64,000 bases of DNA from Adiantum capillus-veneris (GCA_014529385.2 CM043971.1:90041840-90105839), one strand, 5' to 3'; shown: positions 10,855 through 23,127, counted from the stretch's first letter. The notes: generated by a model not told the origin, from the sequence alone. Translations and numbers: made by a program.

Positions 10855-13332
10855 GTGGGAGTTATGGTGGAGGAAGGGAAGCTCAAGATTGAGAAGTTCA
10901 ACGGCAAAAACTATCAACATTGGAAGATGCAGATTGAAGACTATCTCTACCAGAAGGACCTCTATTTGCCACTAGGCGTTCTTGCGAAGAAGCCCACAAC
11001 AATGGTAGATGAAGCATGGATTGTCCTTGATCGAAAGGCACTGGGAACAATCCGGTTAAGCTTGGCGTCAACGGTGGCCTTCAATGTTTCGGAGATGAAG
11101 ACCACGGAGGACTTGATGAAGTCACTTGACGACTTCTGCGAGAAACCATCGGCATCCAATAAGGTATTTCTTATGAAGCACTTGTTCAATCTAAAGATGG
11201 CATAGAATGGTTCAGTTACAGAACACCTAAATGACTTTAACACAAACATAAGTCAACTTCGATCAGTGAAAATCAATTTCGATGACGAAGTGCGAGCTCT
11301 CCTTATACTATCATCTCTACCGGATAGTTGGGACAGCCTTGTGATGGCTGTAAGTAATTCTATCTCTGGCACAAATACTCTTAAGTTTGATGATGTTGTG
11401 GGTGTTCTCCTAAGCGAGGAAATGCGAAGGAGAAGCAAAGGAGAATCATCAAGTGCTGCACTATCAGTGGAAACAAGAGGAAGGCTTAAGGAGAGGTTCA
11501 AAAACCAAAAGGGTTGTGATCGCTCAAGTCGGAGCAAGTCACGCACAAAGTCAGTTCTTGAATGTTGGAACTGCAGCAAGAAGGGCCATGTCAAGAAGGA
11601 TTGCTGGTCCAAGAAGAAGAAGGAGACAGAGTCTCAAGACAACAAGCCAACATCGGAGGCCAATGTGGCAGGTAAAGTAGAGCAAGATGCTCTAATTCTC
11701 TCATTAAACAATGTGTCTAATTCCTGGATAGTAGATTCCGGGGCTTCATTCCATGCGACACCACACAAGAAACATTTCCAAGACTACACCAAAGGTAATT
11801 TTGGGTATGTATACTTGGGAGATGATGAAGCTTGTGAGATTGTCGGCAAAGGTACAGTTTCTGTCGAAACTGCTAATGGAAATGAATGGAAGCTTAAATA
11901 TGTTAGGCATGTTCCTTCTCTTCACAAAAATTTTATCTCTACAGGACAATTGGACGATGAAGGTCACAACATTGCATTCGGAAACAAACGGTGGAAGATC
12001 TCAAAGGGATCTTTGGTGGTTTCCAAGGGAGAAAAAGTCGGTACACTATACTTGTGTAGTGTTAGCACGCAACCTTCAGCTTGTGCAGCAACTACAGAAG
12101 TTGACAGTGCGGTGTGGCACTACCGACTTGGGCATATGAGTGCCAAAGGAATGCAAATCCTTCAAACAAAGAAGCTTCTACTAGGTTTGAAAGAAGTGGA
12201 CTTACAGTTCTGTGAAGATTGTGTTTATGGTAAACAAAAGAGGGTAAAATTTCAAAAATCACGAAATGAAAGAAAAAATAAAAAACTTGAGTTGGTTCAT
12301 TGTGATGTTTGGGGTCCTGCAAGTACACCATCACTTGGTGGCTCATTGTACTATGTAACATTCATAGACGATGCGACTAGAAAAACATGGGTTTATGTCA
12401 TGAAGAATAAATCCGATGTATTTTCCATATTTCAAAGGTGGAAAGCCTTTGTGGAGAATGAAACAGGTACCAAGGTTAAATGCCTCAGATCCGACAATGG
12501 AGGCAAATATTGCAGCCAAGCTTTTGAAAGCTTTTGTGCTAGCAATGGCATTCGGAGGCAAAGGACAACCCCAAGGACACCTCAACAAAATGGGATTTCG
12601 AAAAGGATTAACAGGACAATCATGGAACGAGCACGAAGCATGTGGCTACATGCAGGCCTACCGCTTGAGCTTTGGGCGGAAGCTGTAAGTACGTCTGTGT
12701 ACTTAATCAATCGGTCACCCTCAACGGCATTGGATGGGGGAGTTCCAGAAGAGGCATGGACAGGTAAACCGGTGAATTATGCATTTCTCAAAGTGTTTGG
12801 GTGTGAGGCTTTCATGCACATAGATAGAAGCCTAAGATCAAAGTTAGATACAAAGTCCAAAAAGTGTTTCTTCATTGGCTATGGAGAAGGAGACTTTGGG
12901 TATCGCTTATGGAATCCTGAAGATGGTAAAATCTTAAGTAGTAGAGATGTAATTTTTAACGAACAAAATATGTACAAAGATTACTTGGAAAGAAAACAAA
13001 CAAAAGAAACAGGTGATGAGTACATGGAGCTTGAGGACGGTGAAGACTCAAGGACTGCAAACGGTGACAATGTGCAACAACGTCAACCAAATGAGGAGCC
13101 TCAACCTATTCCCCGAAGATCTACAAGAGCAAGTAGACCTCCAGAAAGGTTTGTTCCTTCCTTTAACCATCTCTTGATCTCAGATTCTGGAGAGCCATTG
13201 AGTGGCTGCTTTCCCGTGGACGTAGCCCACATTGGGCGAACCACATATATCGTGTGTATTCTCTCTCTCTCTCTCTATCTCTCTCTACTCTATAATCGCG
13301 TGTATGCAAATCTGTCTCTCTCCATTAAGTAA
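10855..13332 (+). pseudogene. Copia gag-protease-integrase frame, RT deleted
   Basis: Starts at MGVMVEEGKLKIEKFNGKNY (gag N-terminus, UBN2-type). One in-frame TAG at 11203 splits gag; the rest (11266-13332) is open. A zinc knuckle CWNCSKKGHVKKDC lies near 11560. Protease has VDSGASFHAT near 11740. The GAG-pre-integrase block is WHYRLGHMS near 12117. Integrase has the first D in HCDVWGPAS, the second in SDNGGKY, but at the third site NGISKRINR has K where the family has E, so the catalytic triad is lost. The frame ends with the STRASRPPERF tail, then LTR-encoded residues. No RT or RNase H is left. Confidence 0.93.
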
Positions 13333-13373
13333 TCTACTCAATTATCTATTTAGCTACGTCTTATGTCCTAACA
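13193..13373 (+). repeat. Partial 3' LTR of the copia element
   Basis: Matches 10594-10790 with a handful of substitutions and a shorter CT run. The first 548 bp of the LTR are missing because of the internal deletion. It ends CTAACA and is followed by target duplicate GCTAC. Confidence 0.9.
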
Positions 13374-13378
13374 GCTAC

Positions 13379-14241
13379 TGTCTAGGATCAAATGTAGAAC
13401 CCTTTGCAGTTAGTCCATCAAATTTAATAGCTTTAAAATTCAAATTTAATTCTTGAATAGCTTTCACCTATTCTCAAGAACTGGCTCCTCCACTCTGGGT
13501 ATTCTCGAGGTTGTTTTGTCTTTAGGTTCCTCTTCCGCAACATCCATGATGTCATCCACGATCAAGTTATCGACTCTCATCTGTCGCTTCACGATCATGT
13601 TGATTGCTTTAGTGACTACCTTCCAGTCGGATGTTAAGCCCAATTCTCCTATTGAATCCTCCAGCAACTGCACTAAACTCTTCTAAAGTCGAGGATCAGC
13701 AGCCTGAATGAACGGCTCAACCTTCTAATACCTCATTGAACGTTGCTCTGTCGAGGACAGTTGCTCAAATTTCTTCTCAAATTCTCGTAAAAACTCTTGT
13801 GAAGACGGATTTTTGTTCTTCTTCTGCACCCACTTCGTAAAGCTTTGCCTTGTTACTCTTTGTGAATCCTCAAGGAAGTATTCCCCCTTAAGCGCCTTCT
13901 TGAAATCCTGCCAATTCGGGCCTTGAACCGCCTGAATTTCTTTAATTCGGCTCCGCAATTAAATGGAGCCCTTCCACTGCATTCTGATCATCAATTCCAT
14001 TCTCTTCCATTGCCTGCTCATAGATATTGCAATATTTGCTAATATCCTGGCCTTCAAATCAATGCAATTTCTCGATAACCGTATGCCGAACTTTACGGAT
14101 CCTCTCTTGCAAATTGTACAGCTGTTGGGCAGCCTGTTGTTGTTTCATGTAAGCAGCAAACTATCGCATCATTTGCTACATGGCAACCTTTTGCAGAGCC
14201 GACATCCTTCTTCACCACACTACTCACCCCGGCTCATTTTG
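13379..14241 (-). pseudogene. Element A gag N-terminal part
   Basis: Minus-strand pieces 13725-13958 (WQDFKKALKGEYFLEDSQRV) and 13464-13673 match the central gag domain of element B (WEELKVALKEEYFMEDSERV). 13963-14220 corresponds to the B gag start but is shifted and broken. The copia insertion at 10046-13373 separates it from the nucleocapsid region. Confidence 0.8.
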
Positions 14242-14255
14242 CGTCGGGTTCACCA
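14242..14255 (-). promoter_or_regulatory. Primer-binding site of element A
   Basis: TGGTGAACCCGACG on the minus strand, four bases from the LTR end. Element B has the same site at 29113-29126. The complementary tRNA is not certain from memory. Confidence 0.8.
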
Positions 14256-14259
14256 AGAA

Positions 14260-16343
14260 TGTCGGGGGATAAATGTGAGAAAGGTGAGTCGTGAAGGCTA
14301 CCCCGGGCCCCTGACTGTGAGAGGTGCGGGGAAAAGAGTTGCAACAGACACAATTAGCAGAAACAGAGCTCAAAACAAACAATTCTCTTAATACTAGTGA
14401 ATCAATAGCATCCATGATTAATCAATTGTTAATGGAGGCTTAATGCTCCTTACAAGATGAAACCTGGCTTAATCTAGGTGTTAATCAAGAAAATCAATAA
14501 TGACCTGCTTTGCTCCCTCCTGCTACTTCGAGCTCGAGAGAGAGAGAACCTAAACTTTCTTCACCTATGGCTTTGGGAGGGTTTTGCACAAGAGCGGCTT
14601 AGAATTAGCTTAGCTATCAAGTTTTGGACTAGGATTATGATAGAACGGCTTAGGATTGAGATGAATCTGCTCAGGATTAGGATGAATCGGCTTAGAATTA
14701 AGAAGAAATGGTTTAGGGTTATTGGGTTTCAATGAGATTCGAATCACTAGGGGGGCTTAGCTTAGGATTAGTACAGGTTATGGAAGGTTTTCTTCCTGAT
14801 TCAAATGGATAATGGGCTTAGAGCACGTTTATGATTGCTAATGGAGGTTAGAGGCTTTGTCTTGGCTTAAGGATATCAAGAATTTGGGCTTAAGCTTGAT
14901 TAATGAAGGTGAGGTTCGGCTTAGAGGGCTTAGGCATATCCTCCCGAAGAGAGAGCTTCCCAAAATGAAGAGGTGAGGCCCAAGAAATCACATGACACCC
15001 TCTTTTATAGGTTGCATGGCTCCCTTGCTAAAAATAGCCTACCCATTAGTGATGTCGCTAATGGGTAGCTAATGTGGCGGGACCCACCCCTATGACATGG
15101 CCCTGGTCGAAATCCGGCCTTCAAAAAAAATGATGCGAGCACTGTCAAAAGGAACGCGAGGACCTATTGCTTGGCTCATTCCTCCCTGTGCAGTCTCCTT
15201 GCTGCCTACTTGCCATGCTTTGCCTTTCTTTTTTTTTATTCACACTCAAGAAACCCTTTTAAAGTTGTTGGGCGGCCTTCCATAGTGGGCGGGCAGCCTC
15301 CCTTTGGTTGCCTTTGGGCGGCCATAGGTTGAGGCCATTGGGTCTTAGTTGTGGCCCTTGGCCAATATTTAATGGGCACCACTTTTGGTATACATGCTGG
15401 CCAAGCTTCTCCATTGGCGGCCATTTTAAATTTGGCTTCTTTGGGCGGCCTTGCCACTTGGTTGCCTTTGGGCGGCCTAGCGAATCTACAAGGGCACCAC
15501 ATTTGACATGCATAGAGGCCAAAGCAATGCCAAAGCAAAACTTATTTCACCAGAAGTCCTTGACTTACAATATCCTCATGAATTTCGATGCCCGCATTAC
15601 TTTTCCGACAGTGCCATACGCCTTCAATATGCAAGTATAAGTGATTGCATTCAGAGAGTTATCCCGTCTTTACACTAGTTGAAAATAGCCAGCTTCCTGG
15701 CCCTGCTTCTGTTAGGTTTATCCTACAACCATTGCATTCCAAGAGACAACATTTTGAACACGATACTCCTTAAAGAAATTACTGCTCCACGCATTTCCAA
15801 ACCTGGACAAAAGACCAAAATTTCCCAAATAGCACTCCGACCGAGCTGACTGGACTAGTACGGAACAGGCCCCTAATGCATCTTTAACGGCCAATAACTT
15901 GGCAACCGTAAATCCGATAACTGATCTGAAAAGACCGATGTGCTCCCAGAGCAAGCACTTTAGGTCCATGCATTCACTTCATTTTTATCCCCTCGGTTGC
16001 AGTTGTGCAATCCGGTACGGATCTGCAATCAACTTGAACTTTAAACTGCCATAACTTCTTCACTGTAGCTCCAATCAACGAGCCATAAAGACAGGCCGAT
16101 AGAGCACGTTGAGCACTGCAATTATAGGTGACAATATCCCATATATTCCCACTTCAATCATAACACTTTTTAGCATCAGTAAGGCATGTTTTGGCCCTTT
16201 CAACCGCATTTGACATACATTTAGCATTGAACTTGGCCTATTACCAAGCCTTAATCTCTATTCATTAATCATATAAGCTTCAAACAAACTTGATGTGCAT
16301 TTTTCTGGCATCTTTCTTAGCATGGGAGAGGAGCTGCACGACA
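14260..16343 (-). repeat. Element A right LTR (5' LTR of the minus-strand element)
   Basis: Begins TGTCGGGGG, ends GCACGACA. A minus-strand TATA box (TATAAAAG) is at 15002-15009. The segment 15173-15265 replaces an unrelated segment of the left LTR. Repeated GGTTGCCTTTGGGCGGCC motifs lie near 15307 and 15459. The minus strand of 15718-15969 holds a fragment that resembles a PPR-gene segment. Confidence 0.9.
15718..15969 (-). pseudogene. Possible PPR-gene fragment captured in the element A LTR
   Basis: The minus strand is open for 83 codons and contains NFFKEYRVQNVVSWNAMV. QNVVSWNAM matches the very common end of a plant PLS-class pentatricopeptide repeat (..VSWNAMI). Only about 20 residues fit well; the rest is not convincingly PPR. 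The left LTR has the same segment near 4335-4560, so the fragment would have travelled with the LTR. Chance similarity is possible. Confidence 0.35.
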
Positions 16344-17784
16344 GTGGTAAAATATGCAATCCAATAAAACATAAAGTCATCATAACTTTTTGCTCAAAGC
16401 TCGGATTTTAGTGTTTGAAGAGTCGTTTTTAAGTTTTTGGAGCGTTCCAGAGCTAGTGGTTATGATAAATTTATCAAACTCTATACCAAAAGTAGAATAG
16501 GATTCATAACTATTTTCAATACGTTTTCAATTGAAATCATCAAATAGGTATGAGATTTTATATTCTAAAATCTATTTGTATTAAGCTTCTTGTTATGATT
16601 CTTATCTTTCATACATCATATTCAATCCAATGTGCATTAAAAAACTTAGATCAAGAGTTAATTATGTTGTATTCATTTAGATTTCTATATTGATAAGTGT
16701 TGAGTTTCTTATTGCATGATTTTTGGATTTGCTTTTCATGGATCATATGCAATTTGATTTGTATAAAAGACATTACAGTAAAAGTTAAGCATATTGAAAT
16801 TACAATGTCTTCAATTCTTCTTATTATATAATTCTTGAATTTTTTTTTTTGGATCATATGCAATTCGATTTATGTATTGTATAAAAGAAATTAGAGTAAA
16901 AGTTTATAAGCATATTGAAATTACAATGTCTTCAATTCTTCTTATTACATAATTCTTGAATTTGTTTTTTATGGATCATATGAAATTTGGTTTATATATG
17001 TAAAAAAAAAGATTAAAAGTTAAGTATGTTAAATTTATACCGTCTTTAATTCAATTTATATATTGAATGAAGCAGATAAATTGATTGATATCTATACTTA
17101 CTCTTTATATATATTATCACATATATTTTGATGCATGTACATTAAGCTACATCAAAGTCATATTACTTGAAATCTTTTCTATTTTTCTTTTTGTTTTGAT
17201 TGTGGATTAGTTATGATAAAGATAAAACCAATATATTATATATATATATATATATAATTATTATTATTAAAATTATTGAGAGTTATACAATCTTGACAAT
17301 TTTGTTGTATTCAAAGATTTTTTTAAAAGAATTATGTTTCGATAATTATAATTATTCTTCTGGATGAATATTAAAGTGTTATGTTTTTATGATTTTTGTA
17401 GTTACATATGAAATACTTACGATTTTGATGATTTATTCTGTAATCTTCAATTGATATTGATACTTATGCTTTAACAATTCACATTATTTATCTCCTTTGT
17501 GAATGTCAATGATTATGTTTTTTATTATTTATCAAAGAGTTTATTTTGATGATTTATTTTCTCTTTTGATTGAAAAAATCAAAGAGCTATAATTTTCATT
17601 ATTTGATGTCATCGATAATTCATGTCAAATCATTATAAGTTATTGATTCATATCAATTCTTTACATAAAAATATTAAAGAGTTATAATTTTCATGAACAA
17701 TCAAAGAGATATATTTTAACAATTTATTTTCACCTAAAATATTTAAAAAAACTTATGGGTTTTAATCATCTTCAATTATTGAAA
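16344..17784. repeat. AT-rich stretch with a tandem repeat of about 111-122 bp
   Basis: No gene seen. Units starting GGATCATATG at 16740, 16851 and 16973 share the block AAATTACAATGTCTTC and give about three copies between roughly 16620 and 17045. A (TA)n run is near 17238-17257. The rest is AT-rich with direct near-repeats of ATTTATTTTC/TCAAAGAG type. Confidence 0.6.
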
Positions 17785-18984
17785 TCTTTCATTATTGAGA
17801 TTTATATTTTCATGTGATGATTAGGAGTCGTTCCTACTAATCGTTCATTGTTGAGATGGTTTTTATTCCATGCAGTTGTTCCATGATACATTTTCATGAT
17901 ATTTAGAAGTGGTTGGTGCTCTTTGTTCATTTTTTTTTACATGATTATTGTTTCGTGGAGTTATCCATGATGCCATGATGCGCTTCCATGATAATTACAA
18001 GTCGTTCGTATTGATTGTTTATTATTGAGATGATTATATTTATTCCATGGAGTTGTTCCATGATGACATGATGAGTTTCCATGATGATCACAAGTCGTTT
18101 GTTTTGATCATTTGTTATTAAGATGGTTATTATTTCATGGAGTTCCATGATGCATTTTCATGATGATCACAAGTCATCGTTCTATTACTGATATGGTTAT
18201 TATTCCATGGAGTTGTTGCATGATGCCATGATGCATTTAAATGATGATGACAAGTCATTTGTATTGATCGTTCATTTTATTGAGATGGTTATTATTCCAT
18301 AAAGTTATTCCATCATGCCATGATGTGTTTCCATGATGATTACAAGTTGTTTGTATTGATCGTTTCTTATTGAGATGACTATTATTCTATGGAGTTGTTC
18401 CATGATTTTGTGATGCGATTCCATGATTATCAAAAGTCGTTCATATTGATCATTCATTTTATTGATATGATTATTCTTCAGTAGAGTTGTTCCATAATGC
18501 CATGATATGTTTTCTTGATGTTAAAAGCCATTCATATTGATTGTTATTCAGAGATTATTCTTCCATGAGTTCTTCCATGATGTCAAGATGCGTTTTCATG
18601 ATGATCACAAGTCTTTTGTATTGATCTTTCTATTATTGACATGGTTAGTATTTCCTCAAGTTGTTCCATATTGTTGCCATGATCTGTTTCCATGATGATT
18701 AAAAATTATTCATACTAATCGATCATTTTATTGATAAAGTTATTATTCCATGAAGTTATTTCATGATATCATGATGTATTTCCATCATGATTCGAAATCG
18801 TTCGTACTCATCATTCACTTTATTGATATGGTTTTTATTTCATGGAATTATTTTTTGATGCTATGATACGTTTTAATGGTGATTAGAATTTGTTTGTCCC
18901 GGTCGTTCATTGATGATTATTGCTTTATAGAGTTGTTCCATGATGCTATGATAAGTTTTCTTGATCATTAAATATCATTTGTAT
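17785..18984. repeat. Degenerate minisatellite, period about 92 bp
   Basis: Diverged units contain TTCCATGATGCCATGATG, then GATGATTACAAGTCGTT, then TTGAGATGGTTATTATTCC. Unit starts at about 17956, 18049, 18137, 18208, 18300 and 18391 give spacings of 71-93 bp. About 12 copies are recognisable. No coding potential. Confidence 0.75.
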
Positions 18985-19150
18985 TGTTGGAGCTATATAT
19001 GGCTCACTCTACTCAACTTGGTCTCACTTATATATTTATATCGTGTCCTCAATATGAATCAGTATTTGGGAGTGTACATGGTGTGTCTCTTGTCTCATCT
19101 CTCTCTCTGTCTTTCTCTTTACATCTCAACATGGTATTAGAGAGATAACG
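18985..19150 (+). mobile_element. Short LTR plus primer-binding site, 5' end of a lost copia-like element
   Basis: TGTTGGAGC at 18985 to CTCAACA at 19131 gives a 147-bp LTR with TATATATTTATA in it. TGGTATTAGAGAG follows, an altered initiator-Met PBS. It lies directly against the minisatellite. No coding region or second LTR is found to the right. Confidence 0.5.
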
Positions 19151-19894
19151 ATCACGCGACGATTCAATTTATGGTGACAAAATAGAGTATGTATATGCAA
19201 TTCGAATGTAAGATTCAAAATTGCTAAAAAAATTATTTTTGAGGATTTATTCTTGTTAGTTGTGGTTGTTTTGTGTTAAGAAGAATATGATTAATGTTTT
19301 ATGTGGTGTTTATTGCTAATTGATAGGGTGAATCGTTCATTATGTTTTCTTGCTGATTTGTCTTTTGACACCCTGAACTTCGTCTCAATTTTCGGAGGTC
19401 TTCTACTCAAAATTTGGAGAAACACGAAAAGTTCGATTTTTTTGTCCGCTCGAGCTCTTCGATTTGAGTTCTAGATTTGCAGCAAACAGAGTTCACATCA
19501 AAAAGTTATGTTGTTTTTATTGCAATCTAACTTGATGCAGGTTTCATCCTTGCGCGTCTTTGTGAAGCATCCATGATTGTTTTTTTAATTTTGGCATCAA
19601 CTTTTTCGAGTAAATTTATCTTTTTTCTATTCATATAACACTCTTTTAGATAAAATGGGAAAATTCCACATCTTTGGGACCAATTTCAATGCCTATGGAT
19701 TTCTATTTTCCATTTGATTTGGAAAAATTTCATTTATTTTGGGACTTGTCTTGAGGACTTGTTTTACATTAGACAAAGAGATAGATTCTCAAGAAAATGG
19801 TGGTATTGAGAAACACCTTTTTTTTCCATCCAAAATTTTATTTTCATGTTGGTGTTAATTTGTACTTTATAAAACAATATATGAAAATGAAATG
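19151..19894. other. Unassigned AT-rich stretch
   Basis: Possibly the untranslated leader of the LTR remnant to the left and the 3' flank of the transposase gene to the right. No domain was found. Position 19895 is the transposase stop codon. Confidence 0.4.
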
Positions 19895-21121
19895 CTATTC
19901 AATTTCTCCTATTAAGCTAGTTTGTGCTTTCTCCACAACATTGGATGGGATTTTAATTGCTTCTGCAAGTCTTCCACCCCTTGGAGTCCATGACCACACA
20001 ACTGCATCAACACACTCCCAACGCTTTGGGTCAGCAAGATTATAGCACCAATTCTTTTTCCAACAATCCTCATATTGTTCTTGGATTGTGGGATTTTTTT
20101 TTCCGATGTTTTGGTGCCTAATATTGAATGAAAACTTTCTTGTAGTTAGGAGATGAGTTGTCTACATCAACATCTCACTCTACAACTCCTAGCCATATCG
20201 GATATTCTGGATCTGCGGGTCTCACAAGAACAAAATCCCCTTTCCTTAGATCAATTTGAGGCCTAAAAGCTTCATGTGGCCTTGCATTTTGAGGACCAAC
20301 ATAGTGATCATTCAATTCTTCATATCCTTGAAACTCGTCTGTGTCTTCCTCTATCTGTTGCATTTGATGACTCCCTGTAGTCTTTGGCCAAAATGATGTA
20401 TATTCACGAATTTGTTTATTGGTTGGTTGTTCAAGATCACTAATTCTCTTTTGCCAATAAATAATAACTGGCTCCATGTATTTTGTAGAATCGTGCTCCT
20501 TTCCCTTTAGTAGAGTCCATCTTTTCCAAAATTCAAGATATGTCTTAATCCCTTGAATAACAAGCGGACTATCCCTCACATAGTCTACTATAGGAACCAC
20601 ATCTCGACAACATACTGGCAATTTTGGTTTTCGTTGATCATCTTTTTTCCACAACTCAATTCCTGACTCCCTCGGCATCCAATCAGGTGATTTGGGGTGA
20701 ATTTTGTACTGCATTACTGGGATTTCACCTTACATAAAGAAACGAAATTGAAGTGGCTTAGAGTGTCCAACAAGATAATCTTGTCAATCACACATGTACC
20801 CTTTAACAAAGGATTTGAAGTCAGGAACTTGCGTCATCAAAAATGGTGTTGGAGTTGAACTTTCACATTTTTGAAAATGTTCCATCAAATGTGGAAAAGT
20901 GTAGGTCATTCCTGTTCGTAATCTCTTTGAGAACCTGATAAACATTGCATCTATGTCCTCATGTGTATGACCCACCATTAAGAATCCCAAATGCACTGTT
21001 TTGAAAACACCTTTTGCTACTAGCAAGGATAAGTATGCAAATAAATATCGATTCTCATTCTCTCCTGCACAATTATCTAGCTGTAGTAGCAGATGTTTCT
21101 CAGGCGATTTTCAAAACACGG
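19895..21121 (-). pseudogene. DUF7869-like DDE transposase, C-terminal half
   Basis: Minus strand. Close to 21075 is LLLQLDNCAGENENRY, and near 20960 LGFLMVGHTHEDIDAMF. These two blocks are the hallmark of the DUF7869-type proteins, where D in LDN and D/E in GHTHEDID are plausible catalytic acids. Then come VPDFKSFVKGY, VMQYKIHPKSPDW, GDFVLVRP..YPIWLGVV and a last block QYEDCWKKNWC..KRWECVDAVVW ending at stop 19895-19897. Several in-frame stops and a frameshift at a poly-A run near 20090 break it. The N-terminal half lies on the other side of element B at 31141-33150. Known members occur as multi-copy genes, probably transposons; that part is inference. Confidence 0.75.
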
Positions 21122-23127
21122 TGTCGAGAAATTTACGGTCTTGCCAGGAAAGCACCGGGCTTATGGCTGTGAGAGTTTGTGAGAGAACTCAACAAAAACT
21201 ATATGAAGGAGTTAAACCATAGATGCCATGAAGACTAGGGTTTGGAAAGAAGTGCAATCAAAGAAGACTCACTCTTTCTCTCTTGCATTCACACACACAA
21301 AGAAAGAACGCAAAAGAGAATGTCAAAACAATACGAAGATGAAAACATCAAGGCTATGGTCATATCGTATCATGGGTAATATGAAAGGGTTAATGGATGA
21401 GTTAATGGCATTCAATCTTGGCTGACCAAATAGGCTACGAATTGTTCTTTGGAATTGTAGTTTTGTGCTTACCATAATATATATATTTTGTCTAGTGATT
21501 GGGATTAATTGTGTGTACAAATCCTCTTGGTTCATAGCAAGATAACTACGCTTACATCAAAAGAAAAATTATAGTCTATGAGAGGTAGTATGATGGGATC
21601 GGGTGATAGAAGTATTTCATTGAGCCTTTCAGGGCCGAAGAGAAACACTATACGTTGTTGAAAGTGTATTTTACAACTAATCCATACGTTAATTCTAATA
21701 GATCGTACAGAGTGAAAGCGATAGAAATGATCATCATGTGGGTTATTCATCTAGGATAGTATGTGAGAAATGTAGATATGAGAGAAGTGAAGAGATGAGA
21801 AGTTTCCCTCCCAAGCCCTATTCTTGCCCGTAGACAATAAGGATACTGCGGGGAGAGATGTACCTGTAGCAAAGAGAACCTAGAGAGGATGAATTACTAA
21901 GAATGAGAGAGATAGGTTTGGTTAAGGAGATGAGATTAGATACATTTATATATGTTGGATTAGAGATGAAAATGAAAACAACAAGAAATCAAGAAAACAT
22001 CAATGTAGAACACATCTTACTTGAAACCCTTCGGCACCATTATTGATGGGAGAGAGAAGAAGAGGGGAGAATTCAACGTTGATTGATACGCCAAGTACGA
22101 CACCTTCTTTGATTAGAGTTGATCCTCCAAGGATGGCGTACAAGAATGGCTAGTTTTCCTCTAGGAGAAAGTGTAGGCTTGGGCTTATGTTAATGGGGCT
22201 AAGTACAATTAAGCATTACTACTCACTCCCTCAAGAATTCCTCTCATCAATGGCTTGAATGCTTGAGTTCCTTCCAAGGAAGAAGAGGTCCCCTTTTATA
22301 GGTGAAGGGAATCCACAAGGGTTTACACAAGAAGAGAGGAGCCAGTGTGAACAGGAATTAGAAAAGTTGGAAATGAGCTGTCCCTGCATGATGTGGGCAG
22401 ACTGGGGTCCAGTATTTTGATCATATCTCCTCAACCGTAGCTCCAAATAAAAAAGTAAAAATATGGGCAGAAACTTCCGCTCATTAGCTACGATTTTCAT
22501 TTTAAAATCATTCTCCAATTCGGATTGGAACCTTGTGTAAAAAATTCATCCAAATAGGGTCCATTTCTGGCAGCAAAAGTCTTCATGTGGTCCCCTTAGC
22601 CTAGACTTTCATTTGATTCCAAAGGACACCTCATGCCATATGAAATCATGACATTGCTCCTTGACAAAGTTTTGTAATCATTCTTGCAATAATGCATTAA
22701 AATAAGTGTATTTTGAAATCATGCCACCTAGTGTCCCACTAGGATTTGATTCTCTCCTAGTAGCTATTTAAAAAGAAATATAAGAAAAGTATAAAAAATA
22801 CATAGAATATATATATATTGGAGTTTACCCTAGATATAGGATCTAGCTAGGGTGTGAGATGATAATGAAATAGTAGAAATAAAGAATCAATGCTTTTTTG
22901 TCCCAAGTTAAAGAGGCGGAGCTATTGACACTTTTCCCATAGTATTTTTTTGATGGTAAAGTAAGAATACATTACCCTTGAGATAAATAATAAGATGAGA
23001 TAGAAAGCTTATTTTTATACTTACATATGCATATGTACATTATAGGAAATATAATTATGTATCTAAAAAAAATACAAGATAGATTTTGTAGCATGCGTTC
23101 CCACTATGTACGTGTCACAGCACGACA
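21122..23127 (-). repeat. Element B left LTR (3' LTR)
   Basis: 2006 bp. TATA box (TATAAAAG, minus) at 22293-22300. From 21122 to about 22050 it has one difference from the right LTR; nearly all other differences lie in 22070-23000. Confidence 0.93.

Larger units (their letters stand above)
10046..13373 (+). mobile_element. Ty1/copia element, internally deleted, inserted in element A gag
   Basis: The target duplication GCTAC is perfect (10041-10045 and 13374-13378). The complete 5' LTR (10046-10790, TGTTAAG..CTAACA) is followed by PBS TGGTATCAGAGC at 10793-10804. One reading frame covers gag, protease and integrase. RT and RNase H are missing: the frame runs straight from the integrase tail into position 549 of the LTR, sharing AGCC at the join (13193). 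The remaining 3' LTR is only 181 bp. A copy that transposed with normal ends and then lost about 2 kb, or a mobilised deletion derivative, would both fit. Confidence 0.93.
2871..16343 (-). mobile_element. Ty3/gypsy element A, full length but decayed, carrying a nested copia element
   Basis: Two LTRs of about 2.09 kb, TGTC...GACA, enclose 4959-14259. The PPT (TCCACCCCCTCT on plus, next to the left LTR) and PBS (next to the right LTR) show minus orientation. Internal gag, protease, RT, RNase H and integrase are in the normal order and are homologous to element B, with many stops and shifts. Copia 10046-13373 interrupts gag. The flanking pentamers (CGCGG left, GTGGT right) do not form a target-site duplication, and the LTRs differ by a non-homologous block, so the copy may be a recombinant of two insertions. 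Confidence 0.9.

Noticed and set aside
21228-21425. Duplicate ORFs in 21.2-22.5 kb and 29.2-30.5 kb
   Set aside because: These are chance frames in the two LTRs of element B.
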